From: Phycisphaerae bacterium
Lineage (GTDB): Bacteria; Planctomycetota; Phycisphaerae; SM23-33
Reading direction: 5' to 3'
DNA: 6,307 bases
Assembly: GCA_030754715.1 (NCBI GenBank)
Contig: JASLZV010000114.1
Coordinates: forward strand, 1-6,307
Part shown: piece by piece, positions 1-5,624 of the stretch
How positions within the stretch are numbered: the first letter of the stretch is position 1
Layout of the letters: the number at the start of each line of letters is the position of its first letter
Made by a program: the position numbers and the translations under genes
Notes under the pieces: generated by a model
Seen by the model: only the letters and a program-made list of their open reading frames with translations
Database searches by the model: none
Told to the model about the DNA's origin: nothing

Positions 1-963
1 GATGCATTCGGCGAGGTAACCACTCCTGCCGCTGATCTGGACGACTTCGTCATTCAAAAGGCCGACGGCTGGCCTACCTATCATCTGGCTAACGTGGTCG
101 ACGATGCCCTGATGGGCGTGACGCTTGTCTGTCGCGGGCAGGAGTTTCTGGGGCAGACCTGGCGGCAATCCGTCCTCCGCGAGGCCCTCGGCTTCGAGGA
201 GCCGAGATTCGTCCATCTACCGTTGATACTGGACATGAAAGGCCGCAAACTCTCCAAGCGCGACGGCGACGTGCAGGTCCATGCGTTTCGGGTGGCGGGG
301 TTTCTGCCCGAGACGATGGTCAACTTCCTGGCGCTGCTGGGCTGGAACCCCGGGGGCGGCTGCGAGAAATTCACGCTGGCAGAACTGATCGACTTGTTTG
401 CCGTTGAGCGGATCGGCAAGACCAATGCCAAGTTCGACCGCGACAAACTGCTGGCTTTCAACACCGACGCGGTTGCCGCAGCCGACGAGGACCGCCTCCT
501 GGGCGGTCTGCAGGATTTCCTTGGCCTCAATGACACGCCCATCCCCCCCGGCGACCATCGCCTGCTGCAACATCTGATCCGGTCCAATAGGGGCTTTCGA
601 ACCTTCGCCGACATCCCCGCCAAGTGCGGCGCGCTGTTCGTCGCGGACGATGCGTTTGACTATGACGCCAATGCCATCCGGAAGGTCCTGCTCAAGAACG
701 AAGGCGCCGGCTTTGCCGTGTTGGCTGACCTTCGCGGCCTTTTTGATCAACTGCCCCGGCGCGACTGGTCCGCCGAGGCGGTGAAGAGTCTGCTGGCTGA
801 CTACTGCATCGCCCGCGATCTCGGCATGGCGAAGGTAGCCCAGCCGGTCCGTGTGGCCGTTACGGGCAGCCTGATCAGTCCGCCGATCCATGATACGCTG
901 ATAATTCTTGGCCGCCCAAAAACCCTCGCCCGAATCGATCGGTGTTTGGAGCTAAAGAAATAG
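1..963 (+). CDS. gltX: Glutamyl-tRNA synthetase, C-terminal part (5' end outside window)
   Basis: Class I aminoacyl-tRNA synthetase that charges tRNA-Glu with glutamate in the cytoplasm, using ATP. The frame is open from base 1 (first codon Asp) to TAG at 961-963, giving 320 residues; bacterial family members are usually 470-500 residues, so about 150-180 residues, including the HIGH signature, lie upstream. Visible landmarks (window numbering): DGWPTYHLANVVDD at 22-35 of the catalytic domain, RGQEF at 45-49, and the ATP-binding KMSKS-loop variant KLSKR at 83-87 (bases 247-261), which is typical of bacterial GluRS. The helical anticodon-binding region follows, with the LGWNPGG and KTNAKFD stretches and a closing VAQPVRVAVTGS...SPPI block that is diagnostic of the family's C-terminus. 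The RGQEF stretch differs from the commoner RGEDH but is a variant I recall from other phyla. Whether the enzyme is discriminating or also charges tRNA-Gln cannot be told here. The next gene starts 168 bases downstream. Confidence 0.96.
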   Translation, partial: DAFGEVTTPAADLDDFVIQKADGWPTYHLANVVDDALMGVTLVCRGQEFLGQTWRQSVLREALGFEEPRFVHLPLILDMKGRKLSKRDGDVQVHAFRVAGFLPETMVNFLALLGWNPGGGCEKFTLAELIDLFAVERIGKTNAKFDRDKLLAFNTDAVAAADEDRLLGGLQDFLGLNDTPIPPGDHRLLQHLIRSNRGFRTFADIPAKCGALFVADDAFDYDANAIRKVLLKNEGAGFAVLADLRGLFDQLPRRDWSAEAVKSLLADYCIARDLGMAKVAQPVRVAVTGSLISPPIHDTLIILGRPKTLARIDRCLELKK

Positions 964-1131
964 GAAAACAAAATAATACCGCCAGACGGTCTAAAGCCCG
1001 TAGGCCGAGGAGAATGGCGGCCCACCCATAAGGGCCGGACAAAGGGTAACCCCCTCGGATCGAGGACCGCGCAAGAGGTGAAAAAATGAACGTGGGCCGG
1101 ACGTGTCGATGAGAAAACAGAGGACAGATGG
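964..1131 (+). promoter_or_regulatory. Structured spacer; candidate cis-regulatory leader RNA of the kinase gene
   Basis: This 168-base stretch has no substantial gene but much complementarity. CCGCCA (979-984) pairs with TGGCGG (1015-1020), enclosing an inner stem GGTCTA (988-993) with TAGGCC (1001-1006, one G-U pair). CGGCCC (1018-1023) can pair locally with GGGCCG (1032-1037). Alternatively CGGCCCAC (1018-1025) can pair over 8 bases with GTGGGCCG (1092-1099). The alternatives exist because GGGCCGGAC occurs twice (1032-1040 and 1094-1102). A further hairpin is CCTCG-GAT-CGAGG (1053-1065). Bases 1018-1020 are shared by all three main pairings, so they exclude each other, as in attenuators or riboswitches. 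I do not recognise a known riboswitch class, SRP RNA or tRNA here. No + strand T-run follows any hairpin. Function is inference; the complementarity is directly visible. Confidence 0.4.
1086..1112 (+). CDS. Possible 8-codon leader peptide upstream of the kinase
   Basis: An ATG at 1086 opens a frame MNVGRTCR ending in TGA at 1110-1112, 19 bases before the kinase start. It is preceded by GAGGTGA (1075-1081), a seven-base match to the anti-Shine-Dalgarno sequence, at about 5 bases' distance, stronger than the site of any full gene in the window. Its codons 3-5 contain the right arm (1092-1099) of the 8-bp long-range stem in this spacer, so a ribosome on it would prevent that pairing. Translation is unproven and the frame is short enough to occur by chance; the strength of the ribosome binding site is the main argument. 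The peptide has no run of identical amino acids of the kind seen in classical amino-acid attenuators. Confidence 0.3.
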   Translation: MNVGRTCR

Positions 1132-2037
1132 ATGAGTTTGTTGGTAACGGGCAGTATCGGGATTGATACGGTCGAAGCGCCATCGGGAATGGTCAAGGAC
1201 GCTCTGGGCGGGTCGAGCGTATACTTCGCCTATGCGGCCAGTTACTTCTCGCCGGTGCGTTTTGTGGGCGTGGTGGGCGATGACTGCCCCGCAGGTTTCC
1301 TCAAACCGCTGCACGACAACCCCAACATCGACATGGGCGGGCTGGAGGTACGCGAAGGCTCAAAGACGTTCCGCTGGCACGGCAGATACCACAAGGACGT
1401 CAACAGCCGCGATACCATCTCTGTGAATCTGAACGTGCTGGACGAGGCCGGGGCCACCATCCCTCGGCAGTTCCGCGACAGCCGGTGCGTCTTCCTGGCC
1501 AACACGCACCCAGGTCTTCAGGTTGAATTGCTTGGCCAACTCGAGGGGCCGTCGCTGGTGGTGGCCGACACGATGGACCTGTGGGTGGAGACCCAGCGCG
1601 AGGTGCTTATCGACCTGCTGGGGCGTGTTGACGGGCTGGTGCTCAACGACTCAGAGGCCAGACTGCTCACTGGCCAGGCCAATGTGGTAGCCGCGGGGCT
1701 GGCGTGTCTGGCCATGGTCCGGAGGTTCGTGGTGGTCAAAAAGGGTGAGCACGGTAGTTTGCTTTTTTTCGACGGAGAAGTGCATCCCATGCCGGGGTAT
1801 CCCGAGGTGGACGTGGTTGACCCCACCGGCGCGGGCGACTGCTTCGCCGGGGCGATGATGGGCTACCTGGCTGCCGAGGGTGCGGTTGACAGACGAACGC
1901 TTCACCGTGCGGCCGCCTACGGTACGGTGACCGCGAGCGTCAATCTGGAAGACTTTTCGCTCAATCGGCTTCTGATGACCACGCGGGATGACATAGACGC
2001 TCGCATGGCCCAATTCGAGCGATTGGCTGGATTCTAA
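1132..2037 (+). CDS. PfkB/ribokinase-family carbohydrate kinase
   Basis: Cytoplasmic ATP-dependent kinase of the ribokinase (PfkB) superfamily, 301 residues, the usual size. The sugar substrate cannot be read from the sequence; ribokinase-, adenosine kinase- and ketodeoxygluconate kinase-like enzymes share the fold. Visible features: an N-terminal TGSIGIDT strand with D12, the Gly-Gly of the substrate site at 26-27 (LGGSSVYF), the NXXE motif N172-D-S-E175 involved in Mg and phosphate handling, and the second PfkB signature DPTGAGDCFAGA at 230-241 with D236 as the predicted catalytic base and the anion hole before it. The ATG at 1132 is supported by AGAGGA (1119-1124), 7 bases upstream, and by the family-like N-terminus; the overlapping ATG at 1128 is in another frame. 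The upstream spacer may regulate it. thpR starts 15 bases after the stop, so the two are probably co-transcribed. The sequence resembles kinases I recall from Planctomycetota, which is memory rather than a search. Confidence 0.92.
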   Translation: MSLLVTGSIGIDTVEAPSGMVKDALGGSSVYFAYAASYFSPVRFVGVVGDDCPAGFLKPLHDNPNIDMGGLEVREGSKTFRWHGRYHKDVNSRDTISVNLNVLDEAGATIPRQFRDSRCVFLANTHPGLQVELLGQLEGPSLVVADTMDLWVETQREVLIDLLGRVDGLVLNDSEARLLTGQANVVAAGLACLAMVRRFVVVKKGEHGSLLFFDGEVHPMPGYPEVDVVDPTGAGDCFAGAMMGYLAAEGAVDRRTLHRAAAYGTVTASVNLEDFSLNRLLMTTRDDIDARMAQFERLAGF

Positions 2038-2052
2038 AGGCTTGGCAAGGCG

Positions 2053-2619
2053 ATGGCGGTTCGAACGTTCTTTGCGATTGATTTGGACGAGACTGCGCGA
2101 GGACGGATTCTCTCTGCGCGGCGACAACTCGAGGCGATGGAAGGAACGATCAAGTGGACCCGAGAGGACAACCTCCACGTGACGATGAATTTTCTTGGTG
2201 ATGTACCGGACGGCCGAATTGCCGAGATATGCGGCTTGGCCCAACAATGCGCAGGCCGCCTCAAACCGTTCGATTTCGCCGCCCGCGGCTTGGCGTGCAT
2301 ACCGTCACGGGGGCAACTCAGGATGATCTGGGTCTGCGTGGATGATCCCACCGGCCGAATGGCCGAACTGCACGACGCTCTGAACCGTGCCCTGGGCGAG
2401 ATAGGCATGAGAACTGAGAGCAGGTCGTTCAAGGGGCATGTGACCCTGGCGAGAATTCGCTCGGCGGCAAACGCCGAGGCAATCCGCCGGGCCGTGGAAC
2501 GATTCACCGCCATCGAGTTCGGCATAGTGCAGGTGGACCGGCTGGTGGTCTATTCCAGTGAATTGGCCACGGGCGGGCCGATCTACAGGCCTCTGGCACG
2601 GGCGCCGCTGGGCGGATAA
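2053..2619 (+). CDS. thpR: RNA 2',3'-cyclic phosphodiesterase (2'-5' RNA ligase family)
   Basis: Member of the 2H phosphoesterase superfamily (ThpR, formerly LigT), which hydrolyses 2',3'-cyclic phosphate ends of RNA to 2'-phosphates and can join tRNA halves by a 2'-5' bond in vitro. The protein has 188 residues, the usual length. Both catalytic HxTx motifs are present and intact: HVTM at 42-45 and HVTL at 129-132, each following a strand as in the two-lobed fold; the N-terminal RTFFAIDL and the late LVVYSSEL strands also fit. The start at 2053 has only a weak ribosome binding site (AAGG at 2047-2050, very close), which together with the 15-base gap to the kinase stop suggests translational coupling. 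In several bacteria thpR sits next to recA, often as cinA-thpR-recA, so the position supports the call. Its physiological substrate is not known with certainty in bacteria. Confidence 0.93.
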   Translation: MAVRTFFAIDLDETARGRILSARRQLEAMEGTIKWTREDNLHVTMNFLGDVPDGRIAEICGLAQQCAGRLKPFDFAARGLACIPSRGQLRMIWVCVDDPTGRMAELHDALNRALGEIGMRTESRSFKGHVTLARIRSAANAEAIRRAVERFTAIEFGIVQVDRLVVYSSELATGGPIYRPLARAPLGG

Positions 2620-2697
2620 GCCGCGATGGACCGGATGAACGCAGAATATGAAACTTGAATTCCTCAAGGAGCAGTTGCGGTCGGTTGTTTCTTGATT

Positions 2698-2722
2698 AAG
2701 CGGTTTTGATCAATCTCCGCTT
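2698..2722. repeat. Inverted repeat at the edge of the recA promoter candidate
   Basis: AAGCGG (2698-2703) and CCGCTT (2717-2722) form a perfect 6-bp dyad with a 13-base centre that itself contains the palindrome TTGATCAA (2706-2713). The right arm overlaps the start of the -35 candidate at 2721. It could be an operator, or a hairpin ending the thpR transcript, although no T-run follows on the + strand. It does not match the LexA box patterns I know (CTGT-N8-ACAG, CGAAC-N4-GTTCG, GTTC-N7-GTTC). Confidence 0.3.
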
Positions 2723-2749
2723 GCCAGGGGTGGCCGCCGACGGTAAAGT
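2721..2749 (+). promoter_or_regulatory. Candidate sigma-70-type promoter for recA
   Basis: TTGCCA (2721-2726, five of six matches to TTGACA) is followed after exactly 17 bases by TAAAGT (2744-2749, four of six to TATAAT). Transcription would start near 2756 and leave a leader of about 170 bases before the recA ATG. A weaker alternative is TTGTCG (2789-2794) with TACATT (2813-2818) at 18 bases. The 305-base spacer between thpR and recA is otherwise free of convincing genes. Confidence 0.35.
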
Positions 2750-2767
2750 AAGAACGACTCCAGGCGA

Positions 2768-2785
2768 GAAAACTTTCGGGTTTTC
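2768..2785 (+). other. Hairpin in the recA leader
   Basis: GAAAAC (2768-2773) and GTTTTC (2780-2785) are perfectly complementary around the six-base loop TTTCGG. If the promoter at 2721-2749 is used, this hairpin lies close to the 5' end of the recA transcript. It lacks the GC-rich stem and following T-run of an intrinsic terminator. A role is not known. Confidence 0.3.
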
Positions 2786-2826
2786 CGGTTGTCGTAGCCG
2801 AACAAATACCATACATTGCCGTCCGA

Positions 2827-2886
2827 CTCTGTGCCTCGCTGCCGGTGCTCAGGTAAGATGCGTAGGCACGCACACAGCGAGCAGAG
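2827..2886 (+). other. Long stem-loop in the recA leader
   Basis: CTCTG (2827-2831) and CTCGCTG (2835-2841), separated by a three-base bulge, are together complementary to the continuous CAGCGAGCAGAG at 2875-2886, giving 12 base pairs with one bulge. A competing 6-bp pairing, GTGCCT (2831-2836) with AGGCAC (2864-2869), shares bases with it. The structure ends 24 bases before the recA ribosome binding site. No T-run follows, so it is not an intrinsic terminator. It may be a 5' UTR structure affecting recA expression or stability; that is inference. Confidence 0.3.
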
Positions 2887-2924
2887 GCGGGAGAGAAACA
2901 AAGCATCGACAGGAGAGACCGACG

Positions 2925-4019
2925 ATGGGCAAGACGGCAGATACGGGCAAATCGTCCAAGAGCATCAAGGTTGGCCAACCCAGGATTGCGGGGACAGGGA
3001 CCGAAGAGAAGCGCAAGGAGGCCCTGGACGCTGCAGTGAAGCAGATCGAGAAGAACTTCGGCGTCGGAAGCATTATGAAACTCGCCGGCGATCAGTTAAG
3101 CCGCGCCAAAGGTATTTCGACCGGTGCACTGAGTCTGGACTTGGTCCTGGGCGGGCAGGGTGTGCCCGCCGGACGCATCTGCGAACTGTTCGGGCCCGAA
3201 GGATCCGGCAAGACGACAGTGGCCCTGCATGTTATTGCCAGCGCCCAGAAGCGGGGCGGAGTGGCTGCCTTCATCGACGCCGAACACGCGTTGGACCCTA
3301 CGTGGGCTCGCGGGCTCGGAGTGAACCTGGAGAACCTGCTGGTCTCGCAGCCCGATACTGGCGAGCAGGCGCTGGAGATTTGCGAACTGCTGGTCCGGTC
3401 CAACGCTGTTGACGTAGTTGTAATCGACTCAGTTGCCGCGTTGATCCCCCGGGCTGAGATCGAGGGCGAGATGGGCGACACCCACATGGGCCTACAGGCA
3501 AGACTGATGAGCCAGGCAATGCGAAAACTCACCGGAGCGATTGCCAAGTCTCGCACGTGCGTAATCTTTATCAACCAGATCCGCATGAAGATCGGGGTGA
3601 TGTTCGGCAACCCCGAGACGACACCGGGCGGAAGGGCGCTGAAGTTCTACAGTTCCGTGCGGATCGACGTTCGTCGGGTCTCGACCATCAAGGAGGGGGA
3701 CCGGGCCATCGGTAACCACGTGCGGGCCCGCGTGGTAAAGAACAAGGTGGCTCCGCCGTTCCGCACCGCGGAGTTCGACATCATGTTCGACAGTGGCATC
3801 AGCGCAGAGGGCGACCTAGTGGACCTGGGCGTTGAACACGGCGTGGTTGCTAAGCAGGGGGCGTGGTTCAGTTACGGCGACGTGCGCCTGGGGCAGGGGC
3901 GCGAGAATTCCAAAAAGTTCTTGGCCGATAGTCCCGACTTGATGGCCGACCTCCGCGCGGCAATCATCGCCAAGGCCGCCCCGCACTTGCTCGGGGACCA
4001 GACAGACAGCGGGGGATAA
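2925..4019 (+). CDS. recA: RecA recombinase
   Basis: DNA-dependent ATPase that forms filaments on single-stranded DNA, drives homologous pairing and strand exchange, and in bacteria with an SOS system stimulates LexA self-cleavage. It has 364 residues (E. coli 353). Landmarks: polymerisation helix region around 27-50, Walker A GPEGSGKT at 90-97, the catalytic-Glu strand FIDAEHALD with E120, Walker B VVVIDS with D168, loop L1 around [12 protein letters not shown] (178-189), the [15 protein letters not shown] block of loop L2, and the family signature ALKFYSSVR. All key residues are intact. The start is ATG 2925, with AGGAGAG (2911-2917) 7 bases upstream; the frame stays open back to a TTG at 2706, but that stretch is not RecA-like. 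The N-terminus is about 24 residues longer than E. coli RecA and is rich in Lys, Ser, Thr and Gly; the C-terminus lacks a strongly acidic tail. thpR lies upstream and aroA 156 bases downstream. Confidence 0.98.
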   Translation: MGKTADTGKSSKSIKVGQPRIAGTGTEEKRKEALDAAVKQIEKNFGVGSIMKLAGDQLSRAKGISTGALSLDLVLGGQGVPAGRICELFGPEGSGKTTVALHVIASAQKRGGVAAFIDAEHALDPTWARGLGVNLENLLVSQPDTGEQALEICELLVRSNAVDVVVIDSVAALIPRAEIEGEMGDTHMGLQARLMSQAMRKLTGAIAKSRTCVIFINQIRMKIGVMFGNPETTPGGRALKFYSSVRIDVRRVSTIKEGDRAIGNHVRARVVKNKVAPPFRTAEFDIMFDSGISAEGDLVDLGVEHGVVAKQGAWFSYGDVRLGQGRENSKKFLADSPDLMADLRAAIIAKAAPHLLGDQTDSGG

Positions 4020-4035
4020 TCGAATCACCGGGACA

Positions 4036-4065
4036 TTGCAACCGCACGCATGCCGGCGTAATTAT
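4036..4065 (+). promoter_or_regulatory. Weak promoter candidate for aroA
   Basis: In the 156-base spacer between recA and aroA, TTGCAA (4036-4041) is followed after 18 bases by AATTAT (4060-4065); each box has four of six consensus matches. Nearby, CACGCA (4045-4050) and TGCGTG (4071-4076) form a 6-bp inverted repeat overlapping this candidate. No intrinsic terminator for recA is visible, so aroA could equally be read through from recA. Confidence 0.22.
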
Positions 4066-4175
4066 GGCTCTGCGTGGCAGTCTCTTGGGGACCGCCGTAA
4101 AACGTGTGCCCTTGCATCCGGCTGTGGCGGTGAATAGCATGACGGGGGACATCATCGCAGCGGAAGGATGGGATT

Positions 4176-5459
4176 ATGGACTTGGTGGTAAACAAATCCC
4201 GCAGGCTCCATGGCGTGGTAAAGATTCCGCCCAACAAGAGCCACTCGTTCCGTGCGTTGATTATGGCCGCCTTGGCTGAAGGCACCAGCCACATCGTAGC
4301 ACCGGCTGTCAGTAACGACTGGATGCGCGGCATCGAGGCGATGGAGATGTTCGGCGCGCAGATTCATCCCAGGGCCGACAAGGTCTGGGATGTTGTCGGC
4401 ACAGGCGGTAATCTCGAGACGCCCGACGACGTGATCGACTGCGGCAATAGCGGGATTATCCTGCGGTTCTTCATGGCCCTGGCGGCGTGCTGCGAGGGGT
4501 ACACGGTTCTCAACGGGGATGAGTCCATCCGCCACATTCGGCTTTGCCAACCGCTGATCGATGCGCTGAACCAACTGGGGGCGTGGGCGGTGAGTACCAA
4601 GAACGACGGGCACGCACCGGTGGTGGTGCGCGGGCGGCTCAGGGGCGGGCGCGCGGAAATCGAGGGCATGGACTCCCAGCCGGTTTCGGCGTTGTTGATC
4701 GCCGCTGCCCTGGCCGATGCGCCCAGCGAGATTACGGTCCACCGCCCAGGCGAGAGGCCGTGGGTTGGCGTGACGCTGGACTGGCTGGGCCGTTGCGGTG
4801 TGGATTTCAGCAACGATAACTTCGAGCGGTACCTTGTCCGGGGCAAGAGTAGGTGGGGAGGGTTTGAGGCAACGATTCCCCTGGACTGGTCGGCGGCATT
4901 GTATCCGATTGTCGGGGGTATTGTATGCCCCGGCAGCGAGGTCCGTGTGCCCGGTTTGGATGCCAACGACTCCCAGGGCGACAAGGCTGTGATCGACGTG
5001 CTGCGCAAGATGGGAGCGGATATTGAGCTCACCGACGACGGGGAGGTAATTGCCCGAACCAGCCTGCTGACGGGGTGCGAAATAGACTGTAACGATTTTA
5101 TCGACCAGTTCATGCTGCTGGCCGTCGTCGGCGCGTGCGCCGAAGGCGAAACCGTGCTGACGAACGCCGAGATATGCCGCCACAAGGAATGTGACCGAAT
5201 TACCGAAGTGTGCAAAGCCCTCAAAGCCATGGGGGCCGAGGTCGCCGAGCGCAGCGACGGTCTGGTGATCCGCAAGAGCCGCCTCCGCGGCGTGGACATC
5301 GACAGTCGGAGTGATCACCGCATGGTGATGACGATGGCCGTGGCGGGGATGATGGCCGAAGGGCAGACGCGTATTTCCGGCGTTGAGTGCATCAAGAAGA
5401 CCTTCCCGGCATTCGTGGACCAGATGCTCGTCCTCGGCTGTGACATACGGACCGAGTAG
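4176..5459 (+). CDS. aroA: EPSP synthase (3-phosphoshikimate 1-carboxyvinyltransferase), with unusual active-site residues
   Basis: Sixth step of the shikimate pathway: transfers the enolpyruvyl group of PEP to shikimate-3-phosphate (S3P), giving EPSP and phosphate, in the cytoplasm. It has 427 residues, the same as E. coli AroA. By manual alignment (E. coli numbers in brackets) the core catalytic residues are present: K21 (22), S22 (23), R26 (27), R97 (100), R122 (124), Q168 (171), D310 (313), K337-E338 (340-341), R341 (344), R382 (386) and K408 (411); RHKECDR, SDHRM and KKTFP are recognisable family blocks. Unusual are I94 for Thr97 and F98 for Pro101 in the GNSGIILRFF segment, and changes at several S3P-contacting positions. 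The start at 4176 is supported by AAGGA (4164-4168), 7 bases upstream. aroC, the next pathway step, lies 165 bases downstream, which supports the function. A diverged relative with altered specificity is possible but less likely. Confidence 0.94.
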   Translation: MDLVVNKSRRLHGVVKIPPNKSHSFRALIMAALAEGTSHIVAPAVSNDWMRGIEAMEMFGAQIHPRADKVWDVVGTGGNLETPDDVIDCGNSGIILRFFMALAACCEGYTVLNGDESIRHIRLCQPLIDALNQLGAWAVSTKNDGHAPVVVRGRLRGGRAEIEGMDSQPVSALLIAAALADAPSEITVHRPGERPWVGVTLDWLGRCGVDFSNDNFERYLVRGKSRWGGFEATIPLDWSAALYPIVGGIVCPGSEVRVPGLDANDSQGDKAVIDVLRKMGADIELTDDGEVIARTSLLTGCEIDCNDFIDQFMLLAVVGACAEGETVLTNAEICRHKECDRITEVCKALKAMGAEVAERSDGLVIRKSRLRGVDIDSRSDHRMVMTMAVAGMMAEGQTRISGVECIKKTFPAFVDQMLVLGCDIRTE

Positions 5460-5476
5460 GAGTTTTGCCGCTTCTG

Positions 5477-5506
5477 TTGGCATCTCAGGCGGCAATTGTG
5501 TATATT
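5477..5506 (+). promoter_or_regulatory. Candidate sigma-70-type promoter for aroC
   Basis: TTGGCA (5477-5482, five of six matches to TTGACA) is separated by 18 bases from TATATT (5501-5506, five of six to TATAAT), the best promoter-like pair in the window. Transcription would begin near 5513, leaving a leader of about 110 bases before the aroC GTG. It implies that aroC can be expressed apart from aroA despite their adjacency. Confidence 0.45.
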
Positions 5507-5515
5507 CTCTTGCCC

Positions 5516-5534
5516 CGAACCTGTTGTAGGTTCG
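5516..5534. repeat. Perfect inverted repeat at the predicted aroC transcription start
   Basis: CGAACCT (5516-5522) and AGGTTCG (5528-5534) are exact reverse complements around the five-base centre GTTGT. Beyond one mismatch, 5513-5514 also pair with 5536-5537. The repeat begins a few bases after the predicted transcription start, where it could be a repressor operator, a 5' stabilising hairpin, or part of a terminator for aroA. No clean T-run follows, so a terminator is the least likely. Confidence 0.4.
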
Positions 5535-5578
5535 TGGTTCATGGTTTGCGATGCTTGATTTATCTCGGTGAGCGGGCT

Positions 5579-5598
5579 GTCGGCTGGAAATTGCCGAC
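5579..5598 (+). other. Second hairpin in the aroC leader
   Basis: GTCGGC (5579-5584) and GCCGAC (5593-5598) form a 6-bp stem with an eight-base loop, ending 14 bases before the aroC Shine-Dalgarno core (5613-5617). After one mismatch C5577 and G5600 also pair. It could influence translation initiation, but it does not itself cover the ribosome binding site. Confidence 0.25.
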
Positions 5599-5624
5599 CG
5601 TTACAACGACAAAGGAGTCGAATC

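Noticed and set aside
217..891. Minus-strand 224-residue frame opposite gltX
   Set aside because: It is a shadow of the clear glutamyl-tRNA synthetase frame.
945..979. Promoter for the kinase gene (TTGGAG with AATAAT)
   Set aside because: The spacing of about 20 bases and weak -35 make it no better than chance; a start within or before gltX cannot be excluded.
1046..1080. tRNA-like T-arm (GGATCGAGG) in the gltX-pfkB spacer
   Set aside because: No acceptor stem, anticodon arm or seven-base T-loop can be built around it.
2651..2700. Intrinsic terminator after thpR (CTTGA-ATTCC-TCAAG hairpin)
   Set aside because: The stem has only 5 base pairs, is AT-rich, and is not followed by a T-run.
2706..2924. 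Longer RecA starting at the TTG at 2706 (437 residues)
   Set aside because: The extra 73 residues are not RecA-like, and ATG 2925 has a well-spaced AGGAGAG; the open frame is chance.
2816..3412. 198-residue + strand frame overlapping the start of recA
   Set aside because: It lies in another frame inside recA, with an Arg/Gly-rich composition typical of shadow frames.
4064..4279. 71-residue + strand frame beginning in the recA-aroA spacer
   Set aside because: It overlaps the aroA start by about 100 bases in another frame, has no convincing ribosome binding site, and the protein resembles nothing known to me.
4152..5495. 447-residue open frame on the minus strand, spanning all of aroA
   Set aside because: It mirrors aroA codon by codon; long antisense frames are common in GC-rich genes, and the + strand frame has clear EPSP synthase motifs while this one has none that I recognise.
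5541..5558. Five-codon frame (MVCDA) in the aroC leader as an attenuator peptide
   Set aside because: No good ribosome binding site and no aromatic codon cluster.
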